DNA of 64,000 nucleotides from Heracleum sosnowskyi (GCA_030848705.1 CM061236.1:62825481-62889480), one strand, 5' to 3'. Shown: positions 42,651-55,746, counted from the first letter of the stretch. Made by a program: numbers and translations. Notes: generated by a model not told the origin, from the letters alone.

Positions 42651-44619
42651 GGATATGTTTTAGCATCACGAATCTCTAACCTCATATTCCCCATCTTGTT
42701 TGTACAGAAAATACACCAACATAAACTTGCTTGTCATCCATCAACATGCCATTTAGCTTATCAATAGCAGTACTATCTCTATACTCGCGGGCTTAGTCCG
42801 CATACTTTCTCTGTCTATCTTGGTTGTCACTAGCCGCTTGTTGGCGAAATCTTTTGTCTTTCTAGTTTGTTGGACTAACTTGGGTTTTGTGTAAAATCTC
42901 ATCCTTTAATTCCCGATCATTCGGAATCCATCTCTGTCTCATTTTAATTAAGGGTATCAGCCACCACATTGGCCTTCCCCGGATGGTAGTGTATCTCACA
43001 GTCATAATTCTAGGTCAATTCTAGCCATTTCTCCATCTCATGTTATCTACTATCACGGGTAACTCAAAGCCAATTCATTACATTCCATAAAATTTGTGGG
43101 TGCATTAGTCAACCCAAAATAACCTCGCTGAAAACTCGAAGTGTCTATTCCAAGTACGAATCGCAGTCTTGGGTATATCCTCGGATTTAACTTCCAACTG
43201 GTGATACCCAGTTCTTAAATAAATTGGAAATACACAACGTTCTTCCGCTGATCAAACAATCATTTACAAGGGTACCTATTCTCCATGTCGAACTCATACA
43301 ACTCTAGAGGTTCGATATATAATCTTGTGCTAACATCTTTCTCTCTTACAACAACACCGGGCTCTCCACGGTGGTACACTGGGTCTTATCATATTCTTGC
43401 CCAGCAATTCTTGTAACTGAGTCACTAACTCTTTGATTCCCATTATACTCTGAACACTCGGTATTCATTCTCATGTCATCCAAATCGATATCTGGTAGCT
43501 CATTAAAACCTTGTAGAATCTCCCAAAACCATGTAGTTTCCTTTATACTTGGTACCTCTTTTCTTGGCGTCAACCATAAGAGCTAATTAAGCCTCGTATC
43601 TCTGGCGTAATAATTCCTTAGTCTGAACTATATTCAAGAATCTCTAAATCTGCCTCCATCCTTTACTTATTACTCTTTCTCCCTTACAATCAGTCTGGGC
43701 TCCATTGGGTGTCAACCAACCCATTCTTATTATAATATCAACTTCTCCCAACTTGAAAAGAATCAGGTCTATCAAAAGTGTCGACCTCATATTTCTAGTT
43801 CACAACCTGGATGTACCCGTCTTATGGGAAAATCCCTCGATTAACTATTTCTACTTGTAATTATTCTCTTTAGCGGCTCGGCCTTAAGGTTTAATTGTCA
43901 TGCAATTTCTTGATATACAACGATACATTAGCTCTGCTGCATAGTATAGAAGGGCACCTGCTATTTAAAGGTCCTGACAGTGGGCTACTTGTTGGAAGTA
44001 GCCCTGGTTGAAACCTACTGGCTTTCTTTTATTCTGTGTTCACAAACTCCGGAAAAAACCTCACTAATTCGGAAAACTTGGCCTCATATTCGGTCACAGT
44101 TATGGTTTCTTGTTTTAACTCTTTCACTTTCATTTTCATCCGGGTCTCCATATATTTGCGAAAATTGTTCCTCTAGAACAACACACGCTGCACCTCTCCC
44201 AAGTCACAATACCAGCTCCCTCTGACTCCATCGTCAGTACTTATCTTGCTAACCCAGAGGTAGTGTCCATTCGTAACAACTCCTCTAAAATCTCAATCTC
44301 ACTATAGGGCATCTATCTAACACCGTTGTCACTGGAGTTCACGGCACATTGCTATTTCTTTCACATATATCGATTGACACGCTTTCCATTATCATAATAT
44401 CCTTGGGAGAATAAACCAATTTCATCGATATGTCACTAACATTCTATTCGTCTTAGGGATTCACTCCCGTCATAGACGATTTCGTTGCGAATCTAATTCC
44501 TATCAGCGAATTTTGACTTATTTGACCTGGTTGGCCTCCCCTTAGAATTCAATGAGGATAACAAAAATTATGGGGTCTTGAAAAGACAGCTCCCATATCA
44601 AGGAAAACGTCACACACTG

Positions 44620-44860
44620 GTGATCATAAGGTTATGAATTTTAAGGTAACCTTATTGGAGGTAAAAGAATTTACCGAGAGATCGACATGATCAGAAGAAC
44701 TCAACGTTGTGTGCCTCAATTGAGACATTACTAAAGGTAATTAGCCTTCTTGTATTTCACAACTTATAAGTGATGGCGTCCCATCAGACTTCTATCACAC
44801 AGACAGATAGTCCTTGTAGCCCCTATAAATATAGGGTTGTTCGTCTCAGTGGAAGTTGAA
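44620..44860. promoter_or_regulatory. Conserved leader block of family C (copy 1) with TATA-like palindrome
   Basis: Contains TAAAGGTAATTAGCCTTCTT, a GACAGATAGTCCTTG word and CCCCTATAAATATAGGG at 44820-44836. The same block occurs at ~53855-54100 and, in the different family H, at ~62480-62675, while flanking sequence is far less conserved. The TATA-like core is nearly palindromic, so direction is uncertain. Packaging, promoter or dimerisation signal are all possible. Confidence 0.5.
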
Positions 44861-45038
44861 AAATATGAAAGCAATTCGATATCAATTTAATGATTATCGT
44901 CTTTCGACAATATTTCTTAAAGGAACACCTTGGATTAAAATTGAACATATTCCAAAGGTGCGATTTACAAGAAAGGATAGCCATAAAGATACTGGTATTC
45001 AACAAACAAGTGGTGAGGTATCACCATAGGGTCATTCA

Positions 45039-45359
45039 TTATTTGAAGAAAAGTGAAAGCTTAATTAACATCATTTGACAGGGCTTCGAAAGCCTGAAAG
45101 TAGGCATTGTGACAGCCTCTGGCACAAGTGAAACTGGATATGGTTTAGCACAAGTGTTATAAAACAACTTCGAAGAGGGAATATACCCTTTATCCGAATT
45201 CTTTCCTGAAGAGAGGTCAAGATAGATCATAGATTGGGGAGGTACCCCACATAATTTGCAAATGGGGAGGGTACTACCAAGGTCTCTACGGATGCCTTTT
45301 ATGTCAGCTCCTCTAATGGATAATCGTTCAATTCCAAAGCTTTTCTTCTCCAGGCACAC
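45039..45359 (-). CDS. Leader ORF of family C, copy 1 (unknown function)
   Basis: 106 codons, Cys at KLCG and several Lys/Arg. Key stretch: EKKSFGIERLSIRGADIKGI, then STLPICKLCG. Copy 2 at 54387-54602 is 71 codons and keeps the same core but stops earlier. Family H has only a broken counterpart around 62880-63130. It lies where the 5' leader or start of gag would be. No family recognised. It may be a relic rather than a working gene. Confidence 0.3.
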   Translation of the reverse strand: MCLEKKSFGIERLSIRGADIKGIRRDLGSTLPICKLCGVPPQSMIYLDLSSGKNSDKGYIPSSKLFYNTCAKPYPVSLVPEAVTMPTFRLSKPCQMMLIKLSLFFK

Positions 45360-46798
45360 CCTAAGGTGCTCGATACTTACGTTATTGCCGACTCATAATA
45401 GTCGCTAAGGATTCAACCATCAACATTTGCAATCGCAGGGAATTCTATTCGACTAGGCGCAAACATCTCAAGTAAGCGTTCTGTTCTATAAGAAGACTTC
45501 GATACCGTTGTCGCCCATAGCAATGACAATTCCTCATGTCGACTGGGCGGTACTCCGGAAGATCGTTAGAACCTACAGGCTTAAATCCGGTTTCTATTTC
45601 AATCATCCTTATACCCAATATTCCTTCTCCCATATCAATCCCGTGCGCTACATAAGCTTAACACTTTGGCACAATAGCCTTTTCATTTAAGTCAATCCCG
45701 GAACTTCTCAGTCCGTCTTGGTCCTTAAATATATTTCGCCTTTACTGTCCAATCTCAACTTCATCATTTTATCTCTACAATCAATTATAACAATCAGGGT
45801 CTGTCCACCAACCCATATAACGGCTATCTTATCCAATCCACAGGGTTCGCTCTAATTTCCACTCTCTTTGGTGACATCCTCTGGTAATCAGAAAGACAAG
45901 GTTTGCCAAAGTTTGCTGAATTTCTTTCCAAAATCAGGGAAACTTGATCAATCTATTTACCTACTAGTAATGCTCGGATCTGATTTCCGACCTTTCTGTT
46001 CTATCCTCATAATTCCTTCCTGGTTTCCTGAGGGTGGTAAATCTCGTTCTCGATTCCGTCTTAGCGTGCTTGTCTTACAATAACATTTGCATGGTACATA
46101 TTCCCAAAATTTTCCTTGAGATAATAAAATCCCTCCATGATGTAATATACACTATTTCCAGTGGAATCGCTGGTCGTGGGGGATCGAAACCTCATAGCCA
46201 AAGAAATTCCTTTCACTATACTAGGCAACTAAGTACCCTTAATCGTTCGTGAAAATCTGGACATCTTGGTTCTTACGTATGCCGCCTCCTTATGGGCAAC
46301 TATAACCGACTACGAGTAACAGGTTTCGTTCAAGTCGAATCAATCCACTGATACTGGCTATACTGCCTCTACCTCTTCTGCTTTTGGAGACTCTACTCCA
46401 TTTTCTTTGTCATATCTCTTGATGAATCATAAACGATCCTTAAACTCTCGTCTCGTCACTTATTTTTCCCTTGAAAGTTCGTCCGGTCTTATTATTAGAC
46501 CTCAAGTAACACACCACATCTTTATCAATCGGCACATTTTCTACAAGATTCTTTCCTTGACCCACTATGGGGTCTTCCTCTAGATCCTCCTATGGATCTT
46601 CCTTTATCGGGTCTCCGTCCATTTCAAGGAATGCATCATCAATTGCCTACTCGAAGGCCTCGGGATCTGGTATCTCGGATTCCCATCCATCTATAACTCA
46701 TACGAATCGAGGTGACTAACCATGAAGTCCTAAGTACGGTTTCCCAAAAGAAGTCCCCTCTCGGGCTTCATCTTAAACAGTCAGGGTCATGTCCTCTA

Positions 46799-46918
46799 TG
46801 TAATAGCCCCAAATCCGGGGTCAGGGATTTAGAGTAGTCACGATCCATTTACTCCTTGCCTTACCTGTATTACTCACAACGTTCATAATTCACCTACTCA
46901 TGACCCCACAATATATGT

Positions 46919-46953
<35 letters not shown>

Positions 46954-49900
46954 TAGAGTCTCAGAAACGACACAATACAACAACTGCGGAATAATAATTT
47001 TTATTACAATACCCAAATGTCTTTGAATCTGTCACTGATACAATTTCTAGGAAATGTTACATTACCAACTTAGCCTTCTGATGCTCACAATCCTCTCATA
47101 CCATTCATATCTATACATAAGTTGAATACCAACAGCTGTAGCCCGATTCGATTGGTTCGTACTACTCTCGGGATCACTGCTAGAAACTGTTTATGAAAAC
47201 GCCTTGCGGGGTATGTGTCGTCCCATTGGCATCCTGCTTCGCTGCTATATAATATATATAAAACAATAGCAAGAGTGAGCGATAGCTCAGCAAGGAAATA
47301 AAAGTATGGCATAATTCTGCCTTTAACTCAACCCAGAATAAAGCGGGTATAAGACAATAATTTGTCAAAATATCTCGATACTGAAATTATATCCTTATCG
47401 GAATGTATTCCCAAAAACAGTACCATTATTGTACTTCAAATATCATTTCATAATATTTCTGCGAACTTTTGCTATATTATGAACAAAGTTCTAGTATAAT
47501 ATGGAAGATGAGGTTTTAAAGTAAACCAATATAACCTTTCCAAAAATATCTGCTATGTAAGCAGAATATCAACACATATCTTAAAAGATGAAGTTATAAG
47601 GTGATTCCGTATAAACAACTCCCTTACCATAACTCATGTTATGTAAGGTATCCACAGAGTCATAACTCATAAAATAAAAGATGAAGTTGCAAGAATTTAT
47701 TGACACTTCATTTCCAAACACTTTTCGACCTCCTGCCAACATGATCGGTTCTTCACCCCAATACATGTTGCAGGAATATCCAAATTGGATGATGAACCAA
47801 TACAGGAGTTGCTACCGCACCCGCTGTGCCTAACCTTGCTATGACCAGTAGCAGGTCGCACCGCTCAAATAGTTTTCTACATGTAGATGGAAGAATCATG
47901 ACAGCCTGACATTGTCTACCGCCTTACAGTGACCTCCCGGCCAACGGTTGGGCCAATAAAAGTTGGATGGGTCCGCGCAACTAGACCACTTACACCACTC
48001 CTAGTTCAGATGAAATCCATGACTCTGAAACGTAAAGATCGTCCTCCTTTCCCCAAGTGTAACACTTGTTGATACGACTCCACTAAGTAGTTATATCTAG
48101 GTTGGAAAGGAAGATTCCCCAATATTTCCCAAGCTATGCTTGTTAATGGATATCGACTTGTTCCATGAATTTACCCCTCAATCATTGAGGTGGTAACACA
48201 ACATTAGACTGGCAGCAATTAAATTGCTCCAAGAAAATATCTGTCTCTTGACAGTTTTTGAATTGAGAGTTTAAAAAGAGTAGTAGTCACTTAAATCAGG
48301 TTTCCCATATTTTTGATAGTTGAGCAAGCATTTAAATCTTCTTAAAAGACAGATTCAAATGGAAAAACAATGTTTTGGGAACCTCTTTTGATTTACAAAT
48401 ACTTAATAATATTTATTAAATAAGTAAATCTTAAATGAATATTTGAAAATAATATTCATTAAGTAAGTAATCCTCAAATGAATATTTGAAAATAATATTC
48501 ATTAAATAAATAATCCTCAAATGAATATTTACCATAATATTCATTAAATAAATAATCCTCAAATGAATATTTACAATAATATTCATTAAATAAATAATTA
48601 ATCTTCAAATGAATATTCAAAAATAATATTCATTAAATAATCCTCAGATAATATTCACAATAATATTCTTCGATTAAGTAAACCTCAAATGAATATCTGA
48701 AATAATATTCCTTAATTAATAAATCTCATTTGAATATTCGAAAGTAATATTCATTACATAATTAATCTCAAATGAATATTCAAAATAATATTCATTAAAT
48801 AATTAAATCTCAAATAAATATTCAAAAGTAGTATTCATTAAATAAATAATCCTTAAATGAATATTCACACTAATATTCTTTAAGTCAATACTCCTCAAAT
48901 GAATATTCATAAATAATATACTTTAATTAAATAATTAATTCTCGAATAACAGTACCCGATATCTTTATCGGAAAATAATCCTTAGCATATACCGAAATAT
49001 AATTACTTCTGATCTTAGAGAAAATCACCCGCCCTTATCCTATGGCATTTATAAAAACCTGGCTTCTAACTAATATCCCATATCTAGCTTAGAAGCCCAT
49101 AATCAAATCATTTTCAAATAATAACCTTCGAATGAGGTAATATTCAAATAACATTCCTCAAATCATTTCCAGGTAATTAATATTTCTAGAAATATAATTA
49201 ATGTTTAATAATAGCAGTCCTCAAAATAATTAGTAAACTGCCGCTGGAATCCCTCCGGGTTTCCACGGCTATCTCCATATCTCAAATACTGACTCCCGGT
49301 CTAGAGTCGAAAACAAGAAGTATGCTCTTATCTCTAGAGCTACAAGGTATACCGGTTTATAACTACTTTATCTCAAAGCTCATATATAAACCCAAATCAA
49401 ACTCTATTTTATACAATATATAACATGTATCGCACAACTGTATAACTCCACACATGGCAACAGCAGAAATATATAATCAATACTTCAAAGTATAGATTTA
49501 GAAAACTTGCCACCATACTCACAACAAAGATTTGATATATATAACTTGGGAATACACAAGTATTGAATATTTGAAAATATACCTACTCTGAACAATAGAG
49601 TAAGGTTTAGTAAACTTGCCTGATGCTCGAGAAGTGATAGGGGTTCGCGACGATGCCGGACAATCTAGACAAAGTCAAAGAAAACGTACGATTAATCCCC
49701 TGGATAATCCACTTGTACTCAATGCTTAAACACGTAGGCGAAACACAACCAAGGCATTACTAGCTCGTTATAGGCTCATACTAAGTCCATGTTAATCGAC
49801 AATTACTTAAGTCGTAGGTTTAGTCCGAAATCGATCCTCGAATACAAGTTATACTTAACCATTTACAACATTGGTTTCTAAGTCATGTTCTTAGTGGTTT

Positions 49901-51481
49901 TCACTTGCGCAACATCTGCTGTCGCATTTTTAGAAAATCGAAACATAATCTTTTTAATACGAATCTTTTTCGTGAGCCTTCATAACTGTCTCTAGTATTA
50001 TTCCTCAAAGTTTCAGATTTTAATATGGCTTCTAAGTGGTCCAAATATAGCCTCAAAGTGACTGACCAGAGATGGGTTGTTCCTCCGAACGACGTTTACT
50101 AAAACTCACTTTTCTCCTAAACCGTAAATCGTATAGACATGATATTTATACCAAAACAAACCTTAACACAAGACCTACAGGTTCCTGGTCAGTGTTGTTC
50201 AAAAATATTCCAAGACCAGGTCGTAATACTTGCTCAAAACAGCCTTAAATCAAATGGGCATTACGACGGCTATAATCGTAACGTTTTCCATTTCCAAAAC
50301 ACAACCAAATCAATACCAATCAATCCCAAACTCACCATCCACCTTATACACCCTCCACTCAGTCAAATCCTCCATGAATAATCAAAAAAATTCATAACCC
50401 ATCCTCCAAACTCAACCAACAACTCATCTAATCACTTAATCATGATCTTAACTTACATGAACATCAAAACCACTTCCAAAACTAATATAAACAAAAGGGC
50501 AGAGGTTTGTATACCTTCCTTGAAGCCTTAAACACACAACAAGAGCTGGTAAGCCATAAGAGAGTCTTTATCCATGGTTATCATCCTTAAACTTGCAAAA
50601 GAAAATCAAGAACAAGTTATGAATTCTCGGAGTTACTATACACCGGTTTAAAGAACTGGAAACACGAAGGTCTTACCTTGCTCAAATGGAAGAAAATTGT
50701 GAAATAGGAAATGTAGGTTATCTCAAGACCTTTCCAACGAGCTATAGATCACCATTTTCCACCGAGAAATGAAGGAGATGTGGATTTTACAATCCGGCAG
50801 ATTAGTTTTTGCCGAAATGAAGGAAAAGAATTGTTCTTGTTGGTTTTTGGCTTTTGACTTAATAATTGTGATAATAATGCTGATATTTGTGTTTAAATAA
50901 AGTGGTGAGTCATCACATTTGGTGAGTCACAGGGACACGTGTCGCGCATGCATGCGATTGGTTAAAGTAGCTTTACTGGTTCGCTTTCCTTTCACATGGA
51001 TGATCCAAATGTTGCATCATTCGAATTAATCTTGTTACATGTTACTTCCATGTCTATATTTAATCCTGTAAATGTCGCCTTGTCCCTCTTGAAACGATTC
51101 GAAAATATTTCCTAAAAAGAGCGAATAAAATTCTACGCGATTCTCGCAGTGAATAGTAACTATTCACTATTCACTCCAACGATCGAATCCTTATATCGAC
51201 TTTAATAAAATAATAAAATTCCAAAATATTAAATCCTCAAATCCTCAAATTTAATATCTCATTTCTTGAATATAATAATATATAATTCGCTGCCCGGTCA
51301 AATACTACACCAAAATAAAATTTGGAATTTCTGAATATCCACACTACGTTTCATACATAGGTGGCATGAAAAACTTTGTTAATCCTCAAAATCACTATTC
51401 ATCCACCAGATTCACTATTCACTGATGCACTTAATCATAATAAGAAAAGTTTTAATTCTACCAAAAATTCGGGTTATTACA
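46799..51481 (-). repeat. LTR C2 of Gypsy family C, uninterrupted
   Basis: 4683 bp, TGTAATAGCCCC...GGGTTATTACA, with a (CA)15 run at 46921-46950, a TATA-like minus-strand block at 47245-47280, an AT array at 48405-48925 and a U3 end like that of C1 and F. Its centre resembles element F's LTR (for example the region 47740-48180 against F 30880-31280, inverted) more than LTR C1. It is followed on the right by the same PPT as C1. Confidence 0.88.
48405..48925. repeat. Degenerate AT-rich tandem array in LTR C2
   Basis: About 13 irregular units of ~36-40 bp with core ATTCATTAAATAAATAATCC and TCAAATGAATATT. It is the reverse-orientation counterpart of the array in F's LTRs. Confidence 0.85.
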
Positions 51482-52810
51482 GTCTCCCCTCCTTAAAAGG
51501 ATTCCGTCCCGGAATCAGCTTAGGAATAACTGGGGTACTTCTTCCACTTCTTGATTTTCCACAAACCTCTCCCTAGCTTGGCAACCTCGTCACTTAGCAC
51601 TTGCTCTTTTCCATCCGTTATTTCCACAGGTTGTTCTTTGTAAGTCAGACCAGGTTATATATCTACCTGCTCGTACTTTACATATGCCGGGCATCTATAG
51701 TATACTGACGTAGCATTGACACATGAACCCCGTTATGACCATTCTACAAGTTTGGGGGGGGTAAGGCTGGCTCGTAGGCCACCTTCCTGACGTGTCTTAA
51801 AATCTCAGATGGCCCAATGAATCTCGGGCTCAACTTCCCTTTCTTTCCAAATCTCATTAATTCCTTCCACGAGGATATCTTTTAGCATCACGAATCTTTA
51901 ACCTCATATTCTCTATCTTGTTTGTACCGAAAATACACCAACATAACCTTGCTTGTCATTCATCAACATGCCATTTAGTTTATCAATAGCAGTACTATCT
52001 TTATACTCGCGGGCTTAGTCCGCATACTTTCTCTGTCTGTCTTGGTTGTCACTAGCCGCTTGTTGGTGAAATCTTTTGTCTTTCTAGTTTGTTGGACTAA
52101 CTTGGGCTTTGTGTAAAATCTCATCCTTTAATTCCCGATCATTCGGAATCCATCTCCGTCTCATTTTAATTAAGGGTATCGGCCACCACATTGGCCTTCC
52201 CCGGATGGTAGTGTATCTTACAGTCATAATCCTAGGTCAATTCTAGCCACTTCTCCATCTCATGCTATCTACTATCACGGGTAACTCAAAGCCAACTCAT
52301 TACATTCCATAAAATTTGGGGGTACATTAGTCAACCCAAAATAACCTCTCTGAAAACTCGAAGTATCTATTCCTAGTACGAATCGCAGTCTTGGGTATAT
52401 CCTCGGATTTAACTTCCAACTGGTGATACCCAGTTCTTAAATAAATTTGGAAATACACAGCGTTCTTCCGCTGATCAAACAATCATTTACAAGGGTACCT
52501 ATTCTCCATGTCGAACTCATACAACTCTCGAGGTTCGATACATAATCTTGTGCTAACATCTTTCTCTCTTACAACAACACCGGGCTCTCCATGGTGGTAC
52601 ACTGGGTCTTATCATACCCTTATACAACAACTCCTGTAACTGAGTCACTAACCCTTTCATTCCCATTATACTCTGAATACTCGGTATTCATTCTCATGTC
52701 ATCCAAATCGATATCTGGTAGCTCATTAAAACCTTGTACAATCTCCGAAAACCATTGTAGTTCCCTTTATACTTGGTATCCCTTTTCTTGGCGTCAACCA
52801 TAAGAGCTAA

Positions 52811-53014
52811 TTAAGCCTCGTATCTCTGGCGTAATAGTTTCTTAGTCTGAACTATATTCAAGAATCTCTGAATCTGTCTCCATTCTTTATTTATTACTCT
52901 CTCTCCCTTACAATCATTCTGGGCTCCATTGGGTGTCAACCAACCCATTCTTATTATAATATCAACTTCTCCCAACTTGAAAGGAATCAGGTCTATCAAA
53001 AGTGTCGACCTCAT
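52811..53014 (-). pseudogene. Protease C-terminal remnant, internal region 2
   Basis: 67 codons: LIDLIPFKLGEVDIIIRMGW parallels F's DLIPFKLGEFDVILGMDW, then GAQNDCKGERV and QTKKLLRQRYEA match F's AQIDCKGKKV and QTKRLLRQGNEA. The upstream catalytic Asp motif is not in this fragment. Confidence 0.82.
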
Positions 53015-53150
53015 ATTTCTAGTTCACAACCTGGATGTACCAGTCCTATGGGAAAATCCCTCAATTGACTATTTCTACTTGTAATTATTCCCTTAGCGGC
53101 TCAGCCTTAAGGTTTAATTGTCATGCAACTTCTTGATATACAACGATACA

Positions 53151-53375
53151 TTAGCTCTGTCTAAATAGTATAGAAGGGTACCTGCTATTTAAAGGTCCTG
53201 GCAGTGGGCTGCTTGTTGGAGGTAGCCCTGGTTGAAATCTATTGGCTTTCTTTAATTCTGTGTTCACAAACTCCGGAACAAACCTCAATAATTCGGGAAA
53301 CTTGGCCTCATACTCGGTCACAGTCATGGTTTCTTGTTTTAACTCTTTAACTTTCATTTTCATCCGGGTCTCCAT
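53151..53375 (-). pseudogene. Gag capsid remnant, internal region 2
   Basis: 74 codons: METRMKMKVKELKQETMTVT, then EYEAKFPELLRFVPEFVNTE, matching F's gag (MKTQMELKFLELKQNNLTVA; RFVPEFVDTE). Homology ends after KKANRFQPGL and the zinc knuckles are missing. Confidence 0.82.
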
Positions 53376-54386
53376 ATATTTCCGAAAATTATTCCTTTAA
53401 AAACAACACGCTGCACCTCTCCCAAGTCACAATACCAGCTCCCTCTGATTCCATCGTCAGTACTTATCTTGCTAACCCAGAGGTAGTGTCCATTCGTAAA
53501 CAACTCCTCCAAAATCTCAATTCCACTATAGGGCGTCTATCTAACACCGTTGTCACTGGAGTTCACGACACGTCGCTATTCCTTTCACATATATCGATTG
53601 ACACGCTTTCCATTATCATAATATCCTTGGGAGAATAAACCAATTTCATTGACATGTCACTAACATTCTATTCGTCTTAGGGATTCGCTCCTGTCATAGG
53701 CGGTTTCGTTGCGAATCCAATTCCTATCAGCGAATTTTTTTTTTTTTTTTTGATTTATTTGACCTGGTTGGCCTCCCCTTAGAATTCAATGAGGATAACA
53801 AAAATTACGGGGCCTTGAAAAGACAGCTCCCATATCAAGGAAAACGTCACACACTGGTGATCATAAGGTTATGAGTTTTAAGGTAACCTTATTGGAGGTA
53901 AAAGAATTTACCGAGAGATCAACATGATCATAAGAACTCAACGTTGTGTGCCTTGATTGAGACATTACTAAAGGTAATTAGCCTTCTTGTATTTCACAAC
54001 TTACAAGTGATGGCGTCCCATCAGACTTCTATCACATAGACAGATAGTCCTTGTAGCCCCTATAAGTATAGGGTTGTTCGTCTCAGTGGAAGTTGAAAAG
54101 TATGAAAGCAATTCGAGATCAATTTAATGATTATTACCATTCGATAATATTTCTCAAAGGAACACCTTGGATTAAAATTGAACAGATTCCAAAGGTGCGG
54201 TTTCCAAAGAAAATACAAAGAAAAGAATAACCAAAAAGATACTGGTACTTAACAAACAAGTGGTGAGGTATCACCATAGGGTCATTCATTATTTGAAGAA
54301 AGTCAAAGCTTAAATAACATCATTTGACAGGGCTTCGAAAACCTGAAAGTAGGCATCGTGACAACCTCTAACACAATTGAAATTAA

Positions 54387-54602
54387 TTATGATTTAACAC
54401 AAGTGTTATAACATAACTTCGAAGAGGGAATATACCCTTTATCAGTATTCTTTCTTGGAAAGAGGTCAAGATAGATCATAGATTGGGGAAATATCCCACA
54501 CAATTTGCAAATGGGGAGGGTACTACCAAGGTCTCTACGGATGCCTTTTATGTCGGCTCCTCTGATGGATAATCGTTCAATTCCAAAGCTTTTCTTTTCC
54601 AC
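54387..54602 (-). CDS. Leader ORF of family C, copy 2 (unknown function)
   Basis: 71 codons. It shares the EKKSFGIERLSIRGADIKGI core and STLPICKLCG with copy 1. Differences are scattered (for example CGIFPQS against CGVPPQS) and it ends before copy 1's C-terminal 30 residues. No domain recognised. Confidence 0.28.
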   Translation of the reverse strand: MEKKSFGIERLSIRGADIKGIRRDLGSTLPICKLCGIFPQSMIYLDLFPRKNTDKGYIPSSKLCYNTCVKS

Positions 54603-55746
54603 GCACCCTAAGGTGTTCGATACTTACGTCATTGCCGACTTATAATAGTCGCTAAGGATTCAACCATCGACCTTTGCATTCGTAGGGAATTCTATTCGAC
54701 TAGGCGCAAACATCTCAAGTAAGCGTTCTGTTCTATAAGAAGACTTCGATACCGTTGTCACCCATAGCAATGACAATTCCACATGTCGACTGGGCGATAC
54801 TTCGGAAGCTCGTTTGAAACTACAAGCTTAAATCCGGTCTCTATTTCAACCATCCTTATACCCAATATTCCTTCTCCCATATCAATCCCGTGCGCTACTT
54901 AAGCTTAACACTTTTGGCACAATAGCCTTTTCATTTAAGTCAATCCCGGAATTTCTCAGTCCGTCTTGGTCCTTAAATATATTTCGCCTTTACCGTCCAA
55001 TCTCAACTTCATCATTTTATCTTTACCATCAGTTGTAGCAATCAGGGTCTGTCCACCAACCCATATAGCGGTCATCTTACCCAATCCACAGGGTTCACCC
55101 TAGTTTCCACTCTCTTTGGTGACATCCTCTGGTAATCAGAAAGACAAGGTTTGCCAAAATTTGCTGAATTTCTTTCCAAAATCAGGGAAATTTGATCAAT
55201 CTATTTACTCACTAGTAATACTCGGATCTGATTTCCGACCTTTCGGTTCTATCCTCATAACTCCTTCCTGGTTTCCTGAGGGTGGTAAATCTCGTTCTCG
55301 ATTCTGCCTTAGCGTGCTTGTCTTACAATAACATTTGCATGGTACATATACCCAAAATTCTCCTTGAGATAATAAAATCCCTCAATGATGTAATAGACAC
55401 TATTCCTAGTGGAATCGCTGGTCGTGGGGGATTGAAATCTCATAGCCAAAGAAATACCTTTCACTATTCTAGGCAACTAAGTACCCTTAATCGTTCGTGA
55501 AAATCTGAACATCTTGGTTCTTACGTATGCCGCCTCCTTATGGGCAACTATAACCGACTACGAGTAACAGGTTTCGTTCAAGTTGGATCCATCCACTGAT
55601 ACTGGCTATACTGCCTCTACCTCTTCTGCTTTGGAGACTCCACTCCATCTTCTTTGTCATATCTCTTGATAAATCATGAACGATCCTTAGACTCTCGTCT
55701 CGTCACTTATTTATCCCTTGAAGGTTAGTCCGGTCTTATTATACGA

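Larger units (their letters stand above)
42249..46798 (-). pseudogene. Family C internal region 1: degenerate Gypsy gag-pol plus leader
   Basis: Read on the minus strand from 46798: a long leader (no PBS recognised next to LTR C2), then fragments of gag (about 44165-43975, KVKELKQETITVTEYEAKF), protease end (about 43800-43560, LFKLGEVDIII...GW), RT scraps (43390-43060), RNase H end (about 43030-42930, NYDCEIHYHPGKANVVAD) and integrase/chromodomain tail (42650-42303). Blocks are in the right order but cut by stops, shifts and deletions; most of RT and the integrase core is missing. A run of 16 G at 42527-42542 lies inside the tail block. The lesions are shared with internal region 2. Confidence 0.85.
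51482..55746 (-). pseudogene. Family C internal region 2: second degenerate gag-pol copy
   Basis: Starts with PPT and runs parallel to internal region 1 with roughly 95% identity by eye. Recognisable pieces: chromodomain tail near 51560-51900 (G run only 8 long at 51754-51761), RNase H end near 52200, RT scraps ~52320-52600, protease tail 53014-52811, gag 53375-53151, leader block ~53855-54100, leader ORF 54602-54387. A 17-T run at 53735-53751 is new in this copy. It is cut at 55746 by element H. Confidence 0.85.

Noticed and set aside
44865..45029. 54-codon plus-strand ORF just after the TATA-like palindrome in family C leader
   Set aside because: Copy 2 keeps only a shorter version and the H counterpart has a stop at codon 5, so coding is unlikely; the conservation is better explained at RNA or DNA level.
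48405..48925. AT array as centromeric satellite
   Set aside because: It is short, irregular and confined to LTRs of related families, where it recurs in inverse orientation according to element direction.
53735..53751. 17-T run as the tail of a retroposed sequence
   Set aside because: Flanking sequence is collinear with internal region 1, which has four T at this point; it is a homopolymer expansion.
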